From positions 30,484 through 73,754 of the forward strand of contig DHEF01000040.1 of NCBI GenBank assembly GCA_002399735.1: DNA of 43,271 nt, in the 5' to 3' direction. The position numbers and the translations under genes were made by a program. The DNA is from Chitinophagaceae bacterium UBA4857 (GTDB taxonomy: Bacteria; Bacteroidota; Bacteroidia; Chitinophagales; Chitinophagaceae). The stretch's first letter is position 1. Every line of letters starts with the position of its first letter. Shown here piece after piece: positions 7,998-16,963 of this stretch. The notes beneath the pieces are model-generated. The model was not told the origin of the DNA, did not search any database, and worked only from the letters and a program-made list of their open reading frames with translations.

Positions 7998-10900
7998 TTA
8001 AAAAGTAAGATTAACGCCAAAAGTATATGTAGCCGGAATCGGATACACACCATTATCTGCCCCGCCCGCCAAAATGCTGCCGATAGGAGCTTCAGGCGAA
8101 TAGCCGGTAACTTTCGACCAGGTTGCCACATTTTGTCCGCTTATATAAACTCTTGCCTGGCGTACAAATGTTCCTTTAATTACATTAGGACTAAATGAAT
8201 ACCCAAGTTGCAGGGTGCGTAAACGGAAATAATCACCCGGTTCTAAAAAATAGGAACTAAACAAGAAGTTATTTCCTCTGGTTGCATCTAAAATTGGTTC
8301 AACATTAGTTGTGCCCGGGCCTGTCCACGCATTTAAACGATTCGCTTCATAATTAAGGGTCGCGAAATTGCTCGTACGTCTCTGGGTATATATTTTGTTG
8401 CCCGCAAATCCTTGTCCTTCAACCATTAGGTCAAATCCTTTATAACTTATGTTAAATGATAACCCAAAACTGTATGGAGGAAATGGTGTACCTAAATAAA
8501 CTCTGTCGTCAGTATTAATTGTATCATTCCCGTCTATATCAGCGTAGCGGATATCCCCGGGTAAAGAATTTGCATAATATGGAAGAGCAGACATATGTGA
8601 TACAGTTTGATAGATACCTTCCTGACGATATCCGTAAAAATATCCGATGGACCTACCTGTCTCTGTTTTATTAGCACCGTTATTACCTAAAATCTGAAAG
8701 TTAATATTATCACCAATTGAGTTAACCACATTTTTATTGTAACTAAAGTTACCGTTGATACTGTAGCTGATACCATTTTTTAGCCTGTCGCTCCAGCCTG
8801 TTGAAACTTCAATACCACGGTTGGTGATTTTTCCTAAATTAGTGAAATACCTGCGGTCATCATTAGGTATTTCTAAACTTGTAAGAATATCTGTCGTAGT
8901 ACGGTCATAAAAATTAATTTCTCCACTCAGTCTATTATTAAATGCTTTTAGTTCAATGCCAAAATCAATACCTCGAACTACTTCCCAACGAACATTAGGA
9001 TCCGGGATATATGCTGCCTGAACGGAAGTATATACATTATCACCAAATATAGCAGTGCCTGCATTTGATACACCCGGTTGATACAAGTTATCGGGAACAC
9101 CATTAGAGTTACCAATTTTACCCCAGGCTGCCCTAAGTTTTAAAAAATCTACCCCTTTAACTGAACTCCAGAAATTTTCATCACTTATTACCCAACCTGC
9201 ACCTACACTACCAAATGTACCCCATCTGTTTTCCGGAGCAAACTTTGAACTTCCGTCCCTTCTGATAGTAGCGTTAATCAGATACTTATTTTTAAAGGCA
9301 TAGTTTACACGGGCAAACGCACCGGCTAAAGAGCTTTTACCACCCCCACCACCATAAGTTCCCGGGTTGTTAATGTTTGCAACTCCTATGTACCAATAAT
9401 CAGGATCATTTGGAATGTTTAAAGTAGTATCTCTTCTGTTGCCATTGATAGCCGTATTATCAGTATAAACAGTAGTGAAACCCGCTAAAGCAGTAATACT
9501 ATGTCCACCTGCAATTCTTTTATCCCAACTCAATGTATGGTCTTGCTGAAACCTTCTAAACTCTTGCTGCGATTGACTTACACTAGTAAACTGTCTGTTA
9601 TCAAAAGTAGTATCAGTGTTTCCTCCCATTTCGCCAAGATTTATAATACGGAATGGTAATGGGCTATAACCTCGGCTGTTATTAAATCCTAAATCAGTAT
9701 AAAAAACTGATTTCCACGTAAAGCTTCTTAAAAATTTAACCTCGGCAAATGCACTGCCCACAAACCGGTATCCCCTGTTTACAGAAGTACGATCATTTCT
9801 GTGCAAATTAGCAATGGGATTACCTACTTGCGCTCTTTGAAAAGATGGCATACTGTAGTAAAGATTGTCACCCGCCTGTACAGGAACAATAGGGGCGGCC
9901 CACAATGCATTGGTCAAACTAACGGGTGTACCGTTCGTATTCCAGTAAGTACCTGTAATATCGGCTCCCATTTTTATATTACTGGTAACTCTTATTTCTT
10001 CATTTAATCTGGCCGTAAATCTTTCATAATCGCCATTTTTTACTACCCCTTCATTTTTGTTATACCCAATATTAAAATACGTAGTTGATTTTTCTCCGTT
10101 ATTTGAAATACTTAAACTCTGATTAGTAAGGAAAGCCTTTCGTAAAATCAAATCCTGCCAATCTGTATTAGCCGTATAATTTGTATAGTCAAAAGGAACT
10201 GCTCCTGTATTTGCTAACTGAGCATTGTATAGTTTTTTAAATCCCTCTGCATCCGTTACATCAATTTTGTCCTTTACATGGTTAAAGCCTATAGAGCTTT
10301 GTAAGTTAATTCTTGTTTGACCCCTGGCTGCTTTTTTCGATGTAATAGCAATAACACCATTTGCGCCACGCAAACCATAAATTGCTATAGAAGAAGGGTC
10401 TTTTAAAATATCTATACTTTCAATATCAGCTGGATTAAGAAAATCGATATTATCATGTAAAATACCATCAACAACATACAGCGGTGTAGCACTATTGGTA
10501 CTATTTACACCACGGATACGAATAGTTGGCGCAGCTCCGGGAGAACCCGAGTTACTTATGGTAACACCGGCTACTTTCCCTTGCAAAGAACTCAATGGAT
10601 TTGTATTGGGAGATTTTGCAATATCCTCTCCACTTACCGTTGCTATTGACCCAGTTAAATCACGCTTTTTTTGTGTACCATAACCTACTACCACTACATT
10701 CTCCATGGTACTTTCTGCAGACTGCAGTGTAACGTTAATAGTTGTACGTCCATTTACTTTTTCCTCAAGTGTTGCATAGCCTACTGAGGAAAATTCAATA
10801 GTGGCATCATCAGGAACAGTTAGTGTAAAATTACCTTCATCATTTGTTGTAGTACCTACAGTCGTCCCTTTAATAGATACAGAGATGCCGGATAGTGCTT

Positions 10901-11327
10901 CTCCGGTAACGCTGGTAACTTTACCGGACACTTTAATCTCTCTTACACTAATCTCAGTGTTACCCCACTCGTCTTTTAATACCACTAGATTGGTATTTAA
11001 AATTCTGTATTTAATTCCGGTTTTAGAAAAAACATCATTTAAAACATCAGTGATAGACGCTTCTTCTGTTTTAACCGTTACCCGAGGTTTTCCTTTTAAA
11101 ATTTGTTCATCAAAAAGAAAGCGATATCCGCTCTTTTTTTCTATCGCAAATAATACCTTTTTAATTTCAACGGCACTCATTTTTAAGGAAATTTTATCCT
11201 GAGAATAAGTATTGGCCGAAACCTGTAAGCAAACTACTGTTAGTAAAAACATCGTTAGTTTCATAATACGTGCAAGCATTGGCGACAGCAGTCTATTAAA
11301 AATAAGCTCTGCTTCATTTTTTTTCAT
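7998..11327 (-). CDS. SusC-type TonB-dependent transducer with STN domain (locus 1)
   Basis: 1109 residues. Domain order: long signal peptide (hydrophobic core about 22-40, ending ANTYSQ); secretin/TonB N-terminal (STN) domain about 45-115; carboxypeptidase-regulatory-like beta-sandwich about 130-210 (GEALSGISVSIKGTTVGTT); plug with VVVVGYGTQKKRDLTGS, LQGKVAGV, RIRGVNS and PLYVVDGIL; then a 22-strand-type barrel ending in GVNLTF. The STN domain is the part that touches FecR-type anti-sigma factors, so this transporter also signals, in line with the sigma/fecR pair just upstream. It imports glycan fragments with its SusD partner. The 150-nt leader carries the candidate antisense RNA described separately. 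Confidence 0.95.
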   Translation of the reverse strand: MKKNEAELIFNRLLSPMLARIMKLTMFLLTVVCLQVSANTYSQDKISLKMSAVEIKKVLFAIEKKSGYRFLFDEQILKGKPRVTVKTEEASITDVLNDVFSKTGIKYRILNTNLVVLKDEWGNTEISVREIKVSGKVTSVTGEALSGISVSIKGTTVGTTTNDEGNFTLTVPDDATIEFSSVGYATLEEKVNGRTTINVTLQSAESTMENVVVVGYGTQKKRDLTGSIATVSGEDIAKSPNTNPLSSLQGKVAGVTISNSGSPGAAPTIRIRGVNSTNSATPLYVVDGILHDNIDFLNPADIESIDILKDPSSIAIYGLRGANGVIAITSKKAARGQTRINLQSSIGFNHVKDKIDVTDAEGFKKLYNAQLANTGAVPFDYTNYTANTDWQDLILRKAFLTNQSLSISNNGEKSTTYFNIGYNKNEGVVKNGDYERFTARLNEEIRVTSNIKMGADITGTYWNTNGTPVSLTNALWAAPIVPVQAGDNLYYSMPSFQRAQVGNPIANLHRNDRTSVNRGYRFVGSAFAEVKFLRSFTWKSVFYTDLGFNNSRGYSPLPFRIINLGEMGGNTDTTFDNRQFTSVSQSQQEFRRFQQDHTLSWDKRIAGGHSITALAGFTTVYTDNTAINGNRRDTTLNIPNDPDYWYIGVANINNPGTYGGGGGKSSLAGAFARVNYAFKNKYLINATIRRDGSSKFAPENRWGTFGSVGAGWVISDENFWSSVKGVDFLKLRAAWGKIGNSNGVPDNLYQPGVSNAGTAIFGDNVYTSVQAAYIPDPNVRWEVVRGIDFGIELKAFNNRLSGEINFYDRTTTDILTSLEIPNDDRRYFTNLGKITNRGIEVSTGWSDRLKNGISYSINGNFSYNKNVVNSIGDNINFQILGNNGANKTETGRSIGYFYGYRQEGIYQTVSHMSALPYYANSLPGDIRYADIDGNDTINTDDRVYLGTPFPPYSFGLSFNISYKGFDLMVEGQGFAGNKIYTQRRTSNFATLNYEANRLNAWTGPGTTNVEPILDATRGNNFLFSSYFLEPGDYFRLRTLQLGYSFSPNVIKGTFVRQARVYISGQNVATWSKVTGYSPEAPIGSILAGGADNGVYPIPATYTFGVNLTF

Positions 11328-11344
11328 AATTTACATTTGAAGGG

Positions 11345-11430
11345 TTAAGTACTGATAAATTCTCCTGTCAGGATATTTTAGTATGGTATTTTAGCCTTGA
11401 GGGGCCGCTGCAACGGTCCCTTCCTTTATA
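11345..11430 (+). ncRNA. Candidate cis-antisense sRNA in the susC leader (locus 1)
   Basis: Predicted only. On the plus strand, opposite to all genes here, TACATTTG (11332-11339) is an exact TAnnTTTG -7 box, with TCTG 20 nt upstream in the -33 position. Just downstream is AAGGGTTAAG (11340-11349), which recurs in the same place in locus 2. The segment ends with the hairpin AGGGGCCG/CGGTCCCT (11400-11421), which contains a G-U pair on this strand that becomes an A-C mismatch on the other, followed by TTCCTTTAT. A transcript of about 85 nt would be fully complementary to the susC 5' leader. Antisense sRNAs between anti-sigma and susC genes are known in Bacteroides (Don PUL). Confidence 0.45.
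11400..11430 (+). terminator. Plus-strand hairpin terminator in the fecR-susC gap (locus 1)
   Basis: Stem 11400-11407 with 11414-11421, 6-nt loop CTGCAA, then TTCCTTTAT. The closing G-U pair is only good on the plus strand, so the signal faces against the PUL genes. No plus-strand protein gene lies upstream. The U-tract is imperfect, weaker than in the locus 2 counterpart. Confidence 0.5.
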
Positions 11431-11477
11431 TACCAATACAAAATATTTACGAGCTGTTTTTTTGTTTCATATAGCAA

Positions 11478-12608
11478 TTAATGGTTTGTTTTATAAATTG
11501 TTATTTTTCTACCAATACGTTTAAAAGTAAAATCATCAGTTGATGTATAAGACAGTGCCTCCAGCGCCTGTTCTATACTTTCATTTTCAAACTTTCCGGT
11601 TAATCGTTTCTGTTTTAATAATTCTTCGCTTATCTCTATTTCCACATCAAACCACCTTCCCATCTTAAGCGCCACATCTTCCATCCTTTCATCATCAAAC
11701 ACCAGAATATTATCTTTCCACTGCACCTCCGCTACAGAACTATCTATACTGCTGTATTTTAATTTACTAATTACTACCAAAGGCTCCTGTTTCTTACTAC
11801 TCTTATTCAGTTCAGTAGGCGTAATCGTATTTTCTACAACTAACTTTTCCTTAGGCGACAGAATAATTTTATCGTTCGGGCGACTCTTAATAGATACCTC
11901 TATTTGTCCTTCAAGTAAGCTGGCTTCTGATGTTTCATCTTCCGGATAAGCTTTAACATTAAAAACGGTTCCCAATACCTTTATCTCAAAGCTCTTTGTT
12001 TTAATTATAAATGGTTTTGAAAGGTCTTTTGTAACATCAAAAAAACCTTCTCCGGACATTTCAACCACTCTTTTCTCAATACCAAAACTTTTATCATACA
12101 CTAATCTGCTACCTGCATTGAGCCATACAATCGAACCGTCGGGTAGTTGAACTTTCGATTTCGATCCAAATCGAGTACTTATTTCGTTAACGTTATTTAC
12201 TAATTGTACAGCAGGATTTATTAAGTTTGTCCTGCTTTTTTGTAAATAAGCATAAACACCAAAAACCATAGAAGCCGCAATAGCCGATATGGAAACAATT
12301 TTTATTACCCTTTTACTTACTTTTCTGGTACTTGTATATGTGTGAGTATTATAGTTCGAGTCAATGCTGTTAATCTCAATATTTTTCTCCTGCATACGTT
12401 GCAAGTGGAGCATATACGCATCTTCAGCCTCTGCTATTTCAGCATTGGACTGTGGGGCAGTATTTTTCCACATATCCTCTACAGATTGAACGGCATATTG
12501 CCATTCAGGATATTGTTTAACCAAATTTTCAAACTGGGTTAGCTCTTCAGGGGACGCCTCTCCTGCAATTTTCTTAGAAAAAAGTATCCAAAAAACTTCC
12601 TGACTCAT
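11478..12608 (-). CDS. FecR-family anti-sigma factor (locus 1)
   Basis: 376 residues. The N-terminal part (1-90, starting MSQEVFWILFSKKIAGEAS) is the cytoplasmic sigma-binding region. A single membrane helix spans about 101-121. The periplasmic FecR domain follows at about 145-240 (VQLPDGSIVWLNAGSRL, GEGFFDV, FEIKVLGTVFNVKAY), then a DUF4974/STN-like C-terminal domain (about 300-376, LTGKFENESIEQALEAL). It holds the ECF sigma factor inactive until the SusC STN domain reports substrate. It starts 66 nt after the sigma gene and ends 150 nt before susC. Confidence 0.93.
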   Translation of the reverse strand: MSQEVFWILFSKKIAGEASPEELTQFENLVKQYPEWQYAVQSVEDMWKNTAPQSNAEIAEAEDAYMLHLQRMQEKNIEINSIDSNYNTHTYTSTRKVSKRVIKIVSISAIAASMVFGVYAYLQKSRTNLINPAVQLVNNVNEISTRFGSKSKVQLPDGSIVWLNAGSRLVYDKSFGIEKRVVEMSGEGFFDVTKDLSKPFIIKTKSFEIKVLGTVFNVKAYPEDETSEASLLEGQIEVSIKSRPNDKIILSPKEKLVVENTITPTELNKSSKKQEPLVVISKLKYSSIDSSVAEVQWKDNILVFDDERMEDVALKMGRWFDVEIEISEELLKQKRLTGKFENESIEQALEALSYTSTDDFTFKRIGRKITIYKTNH

Positions 12609-12674
12609 GCAACGTTAAAATATAGCTTTTGTATATAACAACGCTAATGACATAAAACCCCTAAAAGAAATAAA

Positions 12675-13256
12675 TTATTTTTTTATAGCAGTCCCCTTAT
12701 TACTCAAAATATTCATAGGCATACATTTAGCAAGTCTTCGCATTGCTATTGCCATTTGTGCTTCTACCGTTTTAACCGATAAGTTCAGCAAATCTGCTAC
12801 CTCTTTGTATTTTAAACCATCCTCTTTTATCAGTTTAAAAATAAGTTTACAGCGAGTGGGGAGATTTTGAATTGTAAGACGGATTTGCTGAATTATTTCC
12901 TCCGTCATCATCAGATTTTCAGGATTAAAATAAACACTGTTTTGGGGAATCAGCCATTCAGCATTCAATTCACGCTGACGTTTCTGTTTTTTTAAACTAT
13001 TTAAACACTTATTTTTTATGGCAGTATAAATATAGGCTAATGGTGCTTGCAAATCATTAAACTGGTGTCTTCGCTCCCATATTTCAATGAATACATCCGA
13101 AACAACCTCCTGTGCGTCTTCGTTTGATTTTACTATTCCATAGGCAAAATTACACAAGGGTTTATGAAGTTTTATAAAAAGCGTTTTATAGGCAACTTCA
13201 TCATTTTGCAGGCTAATTGCGGCAAGTAGGTTTTTTATTTCGGCAGCATCATTCAT
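12675..13256 (-). CDS. ECF-type RNA polymerase sigma-70 factor (locus 1)
   Basis: 193 residues, the normal size for Bacteroidota ECF factors paired with FecR. Region 2 is seen at about 27-90 (DAQEVVSDVFIEIWERR, LAYIYTAIKNKCLN) and region 4 at about 130-180 (LPTRCKLIFKLIKEDGLKYK, then EVADLLNLSVKTVEAQMAIA), with the helix-turn-helix near the C-terminus. It should direct polymerase to promoters of its own PUL when released from FecR. It starts at the ATG at 13256 and heads the locus 1 transcript. The 13-mer TAAACATTTTAAA (plus-strand reading) upstream is shared with the sigma gene of locus 2. Confidence 0.93.
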   Translation of the reverse strand: MNDAAEIKNLLAAISLQNDEVAYKTLFIKLHKPLCNFAYGIVKSNEDAQEVVSDVFIEIWERRHQFNDLQAPLAYIYTAIKNKCLNSLKKQKRQRELNAEWLIPQNSVYFNPENLMMTEEIIQQIRLTIQNLPTRCKLIFKLIKEDGLKYKEVADLLNLSVKTVEAQMAIAMRRLAKCMPMNILSNKGTAIKK

Positions 13257-13278
13257 GTAGCAATCAGAAATGTAAAAC

Positions 13279-13291
13279 TAAACATTTTAAA
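13279..13291 (-). promoter_or_regulatory. 13-mer shared by both sigma-gene upstream regions, copy 1
   Basis: TTTAAAATGTTTA on the minus strand, 22 nt upstream of the locus 1 sigma start. The identical 13-mer occurs at 26291-26303, 49 nt upstream of the locus 2 sigma start. It is AT-rich, so chance cannot be excluded; a promoter or operator role is inference. Confidence 0.3.
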
Positions 13292-13417
13292 CCACACAAT
13301 ACATTTAATAAACATGCCATCCTTGTAAACATTAGCACATTTGTACTATTAAAATCAGGCTACTAGTCTAACCGTTATCCTATAATAATCAGTATCCATT
13401 ATTATTTTACCGGCAAT

Positions 13418-13468
13418 AGTAATACTGCTCATCGTCCCTTGTGTCACTCACTGCATCGTCCCGTTCTT
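13418..13468 (-). repeat. Dispersed intergenic repeat, partial copy
   Basis: Read on the minus strand it is AACGGGACGATGCAGTGAGT then GACACAAGGGACGATGAGCAG and TATTACT. CGATGCAGTGAGTGACACAA is also found exactly in the plus-oriented copy at 35506-35611. AAGGGACGATGA is the core seen at 3281-3411, 16854-16903 and 27291-27325. Confidence 0.6.
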
Positions 13469-13568
13469 TATTCATCTTCACAGGGCATACATAACAAAAT
13501 AATAGTGCAAAAATTTAATGCCGTACACTTACAACAAAGCTGGCAGCTCATTTTAAAAAAATGCTCTT

Positions 13569-15221
13569 TTAAAGATAAGGTGCCGTAAATCCTAGTGTTC
13601 GCATGGCAGTTTTTACTTCAGGGCAACTGGTAAATAGATTCCATAATAAACCTGTTCTATAATTTTCTATCATTAAAATAATTGGCCCCTGGTCAATAGC
13701 AATATGCGATGTAGCAAACCATGGTTGATGTAAAGAAAATGCATCAACAAAACCATAATCTTTCCACAACTTATCGCCCAATACATAATAATAAAAATGT
13801 AAAGCAGCCATTGCCTTTTCGGGGGCATATGGAAAGGCTGATAAAGCAGCGGTAGGTGCAATTACACCAACATCGTTTGTGGGTGAGCTGGCAGTGTAAC
13901 CATTAGGAATATCGCTGGCTGTTAGCCCCCAAACAGAATCGCTATAACCATAATAATTTTTAGGGTTTGCTTTGCAGTATTCGTAATTAATTAATGTATG
14001 ATTTTTTGCATAGGTTTCATAATTGGCAAAGCCATCAGATAAACCAATGGGTTTAATACCTAAAAAACTATACTGACTTAAAAATAACGGACCGCCTAAC
14101 TCAGGACCAATAGGTAATGTATGTCCATAGTAAGAAGCGCCGTTACTCATATTGCCATTACGTGTCCAACCATTATCATATACAATTTTAGGAATGCCAT
14201 GTGTTGGCGAAGCCGCTGCTAATACATAAGTCATCAAGGCTTCATTCCAGCCGCTGATAGGTAGGTTTAATGCCCACTCTTTATCCGGGCTATAATGCCA
14301 GTATAATACATTCTGTCCGCCACGCCTGAACCAATCCCATTCTACATTATGGTATAAAGTATTAATATCTGTACGTAAAGTTGCCTCGACTCCGGTGCCA
14401 TCAAAATATTGCCTGGCCGTAAGTAAGCCCATCATTAAAAACGATGTTTCCACAATATCAGCACCATTATCATTTGCACTAAAGGGTACAATTGCACCTG
14501 TGGTTCCATTTATCCAATGCGAAAAAGCCCCTTTTACTTTTACTACATTGTTTTTTAAAAACCCAACAATTTTTTGCATACGAGCCAACCCTTCTGCACG
14601 GGTAATAAACCCACGCTCCACCCCTACCGGAATGCTCATAATACCAAAACCCGAACCGCCGGAAGTAACAGTTTCACCTGATGTATTTCTCTCTCTCGCC
14701 AATCCACTTACCGGATGTGCAAAATCCCAGAAATATTTAAAGGTTTGTTGTTGTACTTTGGTCAATAGTGCGTCATTGGAAATAGTAGGAAATTTTCGGG
14801 TGGAGTCGATGGTCGTTGAGAAAGAACGTTCAATTACTGTTGCTAAATTACCATTTGAAGCAGATTGTAAAGTGGTTTCAACCCTAAGATTGTATTTTGT
14901 TAAATACAATAAACTTTGAGAGGGTGTTACAAAAATAACAGAATCTGAATTTAATGTCATTGTTTGTAACGGTATTGTATTACCAGTTCCATCCTTTAAA
15001 CTTATAGCAGCACTAATAGTAGAAACTTTTATCGGATGATTAAACTTTAAGTGTATTACGGGTTTAACGGACACCCCAATTTGCTCGTGTATTAATGTAT
15101 TATTATCTATTACAATATACTCCAAAATAGGACGATGTACAGGTTCTGTTTGCGGGCCATCATTAGAAGATTTACTACAAGCACTCAATAAAATCACCAA
15201 CAAAAATGTATATATTTTCAT
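13569..15221 (-). CDS. GH144-like (Glycoamylase-domain) lipoprotein with N-terminal Ig-like domain, copy 2
   Basis: Second paralogue of the Glycoamylase-domain enzyme, last gene of PUL locus 2. The start is taken at the ATG at 15221: MKIYTFLLVILLSACSK is a lipoprotein signal (Cys15 or so), preceded by AAGGAG; the upstream ATG at 15272 would put 17 charged residues before it. Residues about 25-145 form an Ig-like (SbsA/Big_5-type) domain (VSVKPVIHLKFNHPIKVST ... LRVETTLQS), absent from copy 1. The catalytic domain follows: TFKYFWDFAHPVSGLARER, GGSGFGIMSIPVGVERGFIT, NDNGADIVETSFLMMGLL, YWHYSPDKEWALNLPISGWN, LAAASPTHGIP and AIDQGPIILMIENYRTGLLW. GH144 members cut beta-1,2-glucan internally, but other specificities in this domain family are possible. 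Confidence 0.85.
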   Translation of the reverse strand: MKIYTFLLVILLSACSKSSNDGPQTEPVHRPILEYIVIDNNTLIHEQIGVSVKPVIHLKFNHPIKVSTISAAISLKDGTGNTIPLQTMTLNSDSVIFVTPSQSLLYLTKYNLRVETTLQSASNGNLATVIERSFSTTIDSTRKFPTISNDALLTKVQQQTFKYFWDFAHPVSGLARERNTSGETVTSGGSGFGIMSIPVGVERGFITRAEGLARMQKIVGFLKNNVVKVKGAFSHWINGTTGAIVPFSANDNGADIVETSFLMMGLLTARQYFDGTGVEATLRTDINTLYHNVEWDWFRRGGQNVLYWHYSPDKEWALNLPISGWNEALMTYVLAAASPTHGIPKIVYDNGWTRNGNMSNGASYYGHTLPIGPELGGPLFLSQYSFLGIKPIGLSDGFANYETYAKNHTLINYEYCKANPKNYYGYSDSVWGLTASDIPNGYTASSPTNDVGVIAPTAALSAFPYAPEKAMAALHFYYYVLGDKLWKDYGFVDAFSLHQPWFATSHIAIDQGPIILMIENYRTGLLWNLFTSCPEVKTAMRTLGFTAPYL

Positions 15222-15322
15222 TATATAGTATTTTCTCCTTTTATATTTATGTATTACAAAAACCAAACCCATATTTTCACAAAAACAATTTCTACCATCG
15301 CTAATTATTAGGGTGAGAATAT

Positions 15323-16804
15323 TTATACTAACAATGTTGAGATAGAATGTGGCAAACTTTTTATTTCCACCGCTTTACCCTCTATCCACAAGTTATATTC
15401 TATGGCTTTATCTCCTTTATTCATAACTACAACTGCCAGAGTACCATTAGTATTTAAAAAAGCTGTTGCCAGTAAATCGGTACGATTTGTTGATGCAATA
15501 ACACGCCTTGCCCCTGGGCGTATAAATTTTGAGAAATGGCCAATATAGTAATAAGCATTTGTGTAATATAGTTCGCCGGTATTTGTATTGCCATGTACTG
15601 GTGCAAAACATAAGTTGCCTACATGATTGGGACCGCCCGTTTGATCAAGCAAAATATTCCAATCCGTCCATGCTACTGTACCTGCATTAAAATCGTTTAT
15701 CATTGCCTGGCCATATCGTTCCCCTAAAGTCCAGTCATTCATTCTACTATAATCAAACTTTTCTTTGCAGCCTTCCGTAAAAATTAAGTTTTTATCAGGA
15801 AAGGCTTCTGCAGTACGACGCAAATTATCAAACATCATATCACTCCCCGTCCAGGTTTCATACCAATGAAAACCAATACCCCAAACATACTTAGACACCT
15901 CAGGGTCTTTAAGTGTTGTACTTGCTCTTTGATAAATGAGATCGCGGTTATGATCCCAGATAATTAATTTTTTATTTTTTAATCCACTTTTTTCGAGTGT
16001 GGGGCCTAAGGCTGTTTTTATAAATGCGGCTTCTTCTTCGGCTGAATAAATACAAGACTCCCAGATTTGGGTAGCCATTGGTTCGTTTTGTACACTCAGA
16101 CCCCAAATAGGAATATTCTCCTTTTCTAATGCATTAATATATTTTACATAATAGTTTGCCCATGATTGATAAAATTCTTTTTTTAACTTACCGCCCAGCA
16201 GCATATTATTGTTATCCTTCATCCATGCCGGAGGACTCCAGGGGCTTACATACATAGTTAACTTATCTCCGGCTACGGCTATGGCACTTTTTATAAACGG
16301 AATTTTAAATTTTTTGTCAGGTGCAATATCAAAGGTTTTTAAGGCTGAATCATTATCGGCGACATATGTATAACTACCACTTGAAAAATCACAGCTATTG
16401 ATGTTTGTACGCCCAAGTGTATAGCCAATACCCACGCTTGTATCAAAATATGCTTTCAAAAATTCGCTTTGTTTATCCATGGGTAGTTTGGCAAATGTTT
16501 CTGCTGACGCATCTGTTAATGCACCTCCTATGCCTAACATAGTCTGAAATTTTTTAGCAGGGTCAACAAAAACACAAACCTGCGTTTCTTTGGGTTGTCC
16601 CATTTCACTAAATGTTTTACTACTATCTGTTTTTAATAGTTTGTAATTAGCTGTATCGGCAGTTGTATATACGGTTACAGTTTTATTATTTAATGAAAAA
16701 AAATTTGACTCTTCACCATTGTCATCCTGATTGTTAGTTTTATTACTTGTACAGCTAATAACACCGATTGCTAAAGTAATAGGAAGTAATTTATACATTG
16801 ACAT
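15323..16804 (-). CDS. GH30-family glycoside hydrolase, lipoprotein-like (copy B)
   Basis: 493 residues with a likely lipoprotein signal (AIGVISC, Cys18). The GH30 (beta/alpha)8 barrel plus beta-sandwich is recognisable: FQTMLGIGGALTDASAETF, YVSPWSPPAWMKDNNN, acid/base Glu241 in GLSVQNEP, and nucleophile Glu344 in LIFTEGCKEK. The C-terminal sandwich (about 425-493) ends in SISTLLV. This overall pattern is closest to the GH30 group holding glucosylceramidases and beta-1,6-glucanases; assignment to a subfamily is inference. It is the second of two GH30 genes of locus 2. A further in-frame ATG lies two codons in, at 16798. The gap to the preceding GH30 gene carries a dispersed repeat. Confidence 0.9.
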   Translation of the reverse strand: MSMYKLLPITLAIGVISCTSNKTNNQDDNGEESNFFSLNNKTVTVYTTADTANYKLLKTDSSKTFSEMGQPKETQVCVFVDPAKKFQTMLGIGGALTDASAETFAKLPMDKQSEFLKAYFDTSVGIGYTLGRTNINSCDFSSGSYTYVADNDSALKTFDIAPDKKFKIPFIKSAIAVAGDKLTMYVSPWSPPAWMKDNNNMLLGGKLKKEFYQSWANYYVKYINALEKENIPIWGLSVQNEPMATQIWESCIYSAEEEAAFIKTALGPTLEKSGLKNKKLIIWDHNRDLIYQRASTTLKDPEVSKYVWGIGFHWYETWTGSDMMFDNLRRTAEAFPDKNLIFTEGCKEKFDYSRMNDWTLGERYGQAMINDFNAGTVAWTDWNILLDQTGGPNHVGNLCFAPVHGNTNTGELYYTNAYYYIGHFSKFIRPGARRVIASTNRTDLLATAFLNTNGTLAVVVMNKGDKAIEYNLWIEGKAVEIKSLPHSISTLLV

Positions 16805-16853
16805 TGCTGTAGTTATTTATAAGTAGTATTTCCCTGTTCATTTTTATTCTGTG

Positions 16854-16903
16854 GCTGAACGGAGCGTCGCAAGGGACGATCATCTGTGTTAATACAGCTG
16901 ATT
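16854..16903 (+). repeat. Dispersed intergenic repeat, partial copy
   Basis: GCTGAACGGAGCGTCGCAAG then GGACGATCATCTGTGTTAAT and ACAGCTG. GCGTCGCAAGGGACGAT matches GCGACGCAAGGGACGAT at 3366-3382 with one difference. It is plus-oriented and lies between the two GH30 genes, which are on the minus strand. Confidence 0.55.
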
Positions 16904-16963
16904 TAATAAATCCTTTGATTAAAAAAGTTCTTTTTTTATATTACTTGTAATAATTATTATACG

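Larger units (their letters stand above)
13257..13568. other. Intergenic region between the two PULs
   Basis: 312 bp without a gene. It contains the likely promoter region of the locus 1 sigma gene: a minus-strand TAGTTTTA at 13273-13280 with TTG at 13297-13299 is a possible but weak -7/-33 pair, and the 13-mer TAAACATTTTAAA lies at 13279-13291. A minus-oriented dispersed-repeat copy follows at 13418-13468. Nothing recognisable is seen at 13469-13568. Confidence 0.4.

Noticed and set aside
10801..11202. Plus-strand open frame of 133 codons across the 5' half of susC (locus 1)
   Set aside because: It lies entirely inside the clearly coding STN/carboxypeptidase-like region on the other strand, and its product has no recognisable features. 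It is a frame shadow.
14395..14919. Plus-strand open frame of 174 codons inside the GH144-like gene
   Set aside because: It is antisense to conserved catalytic segments, has no ribosome site or domain, and is a mirror of the GH144-like frame.
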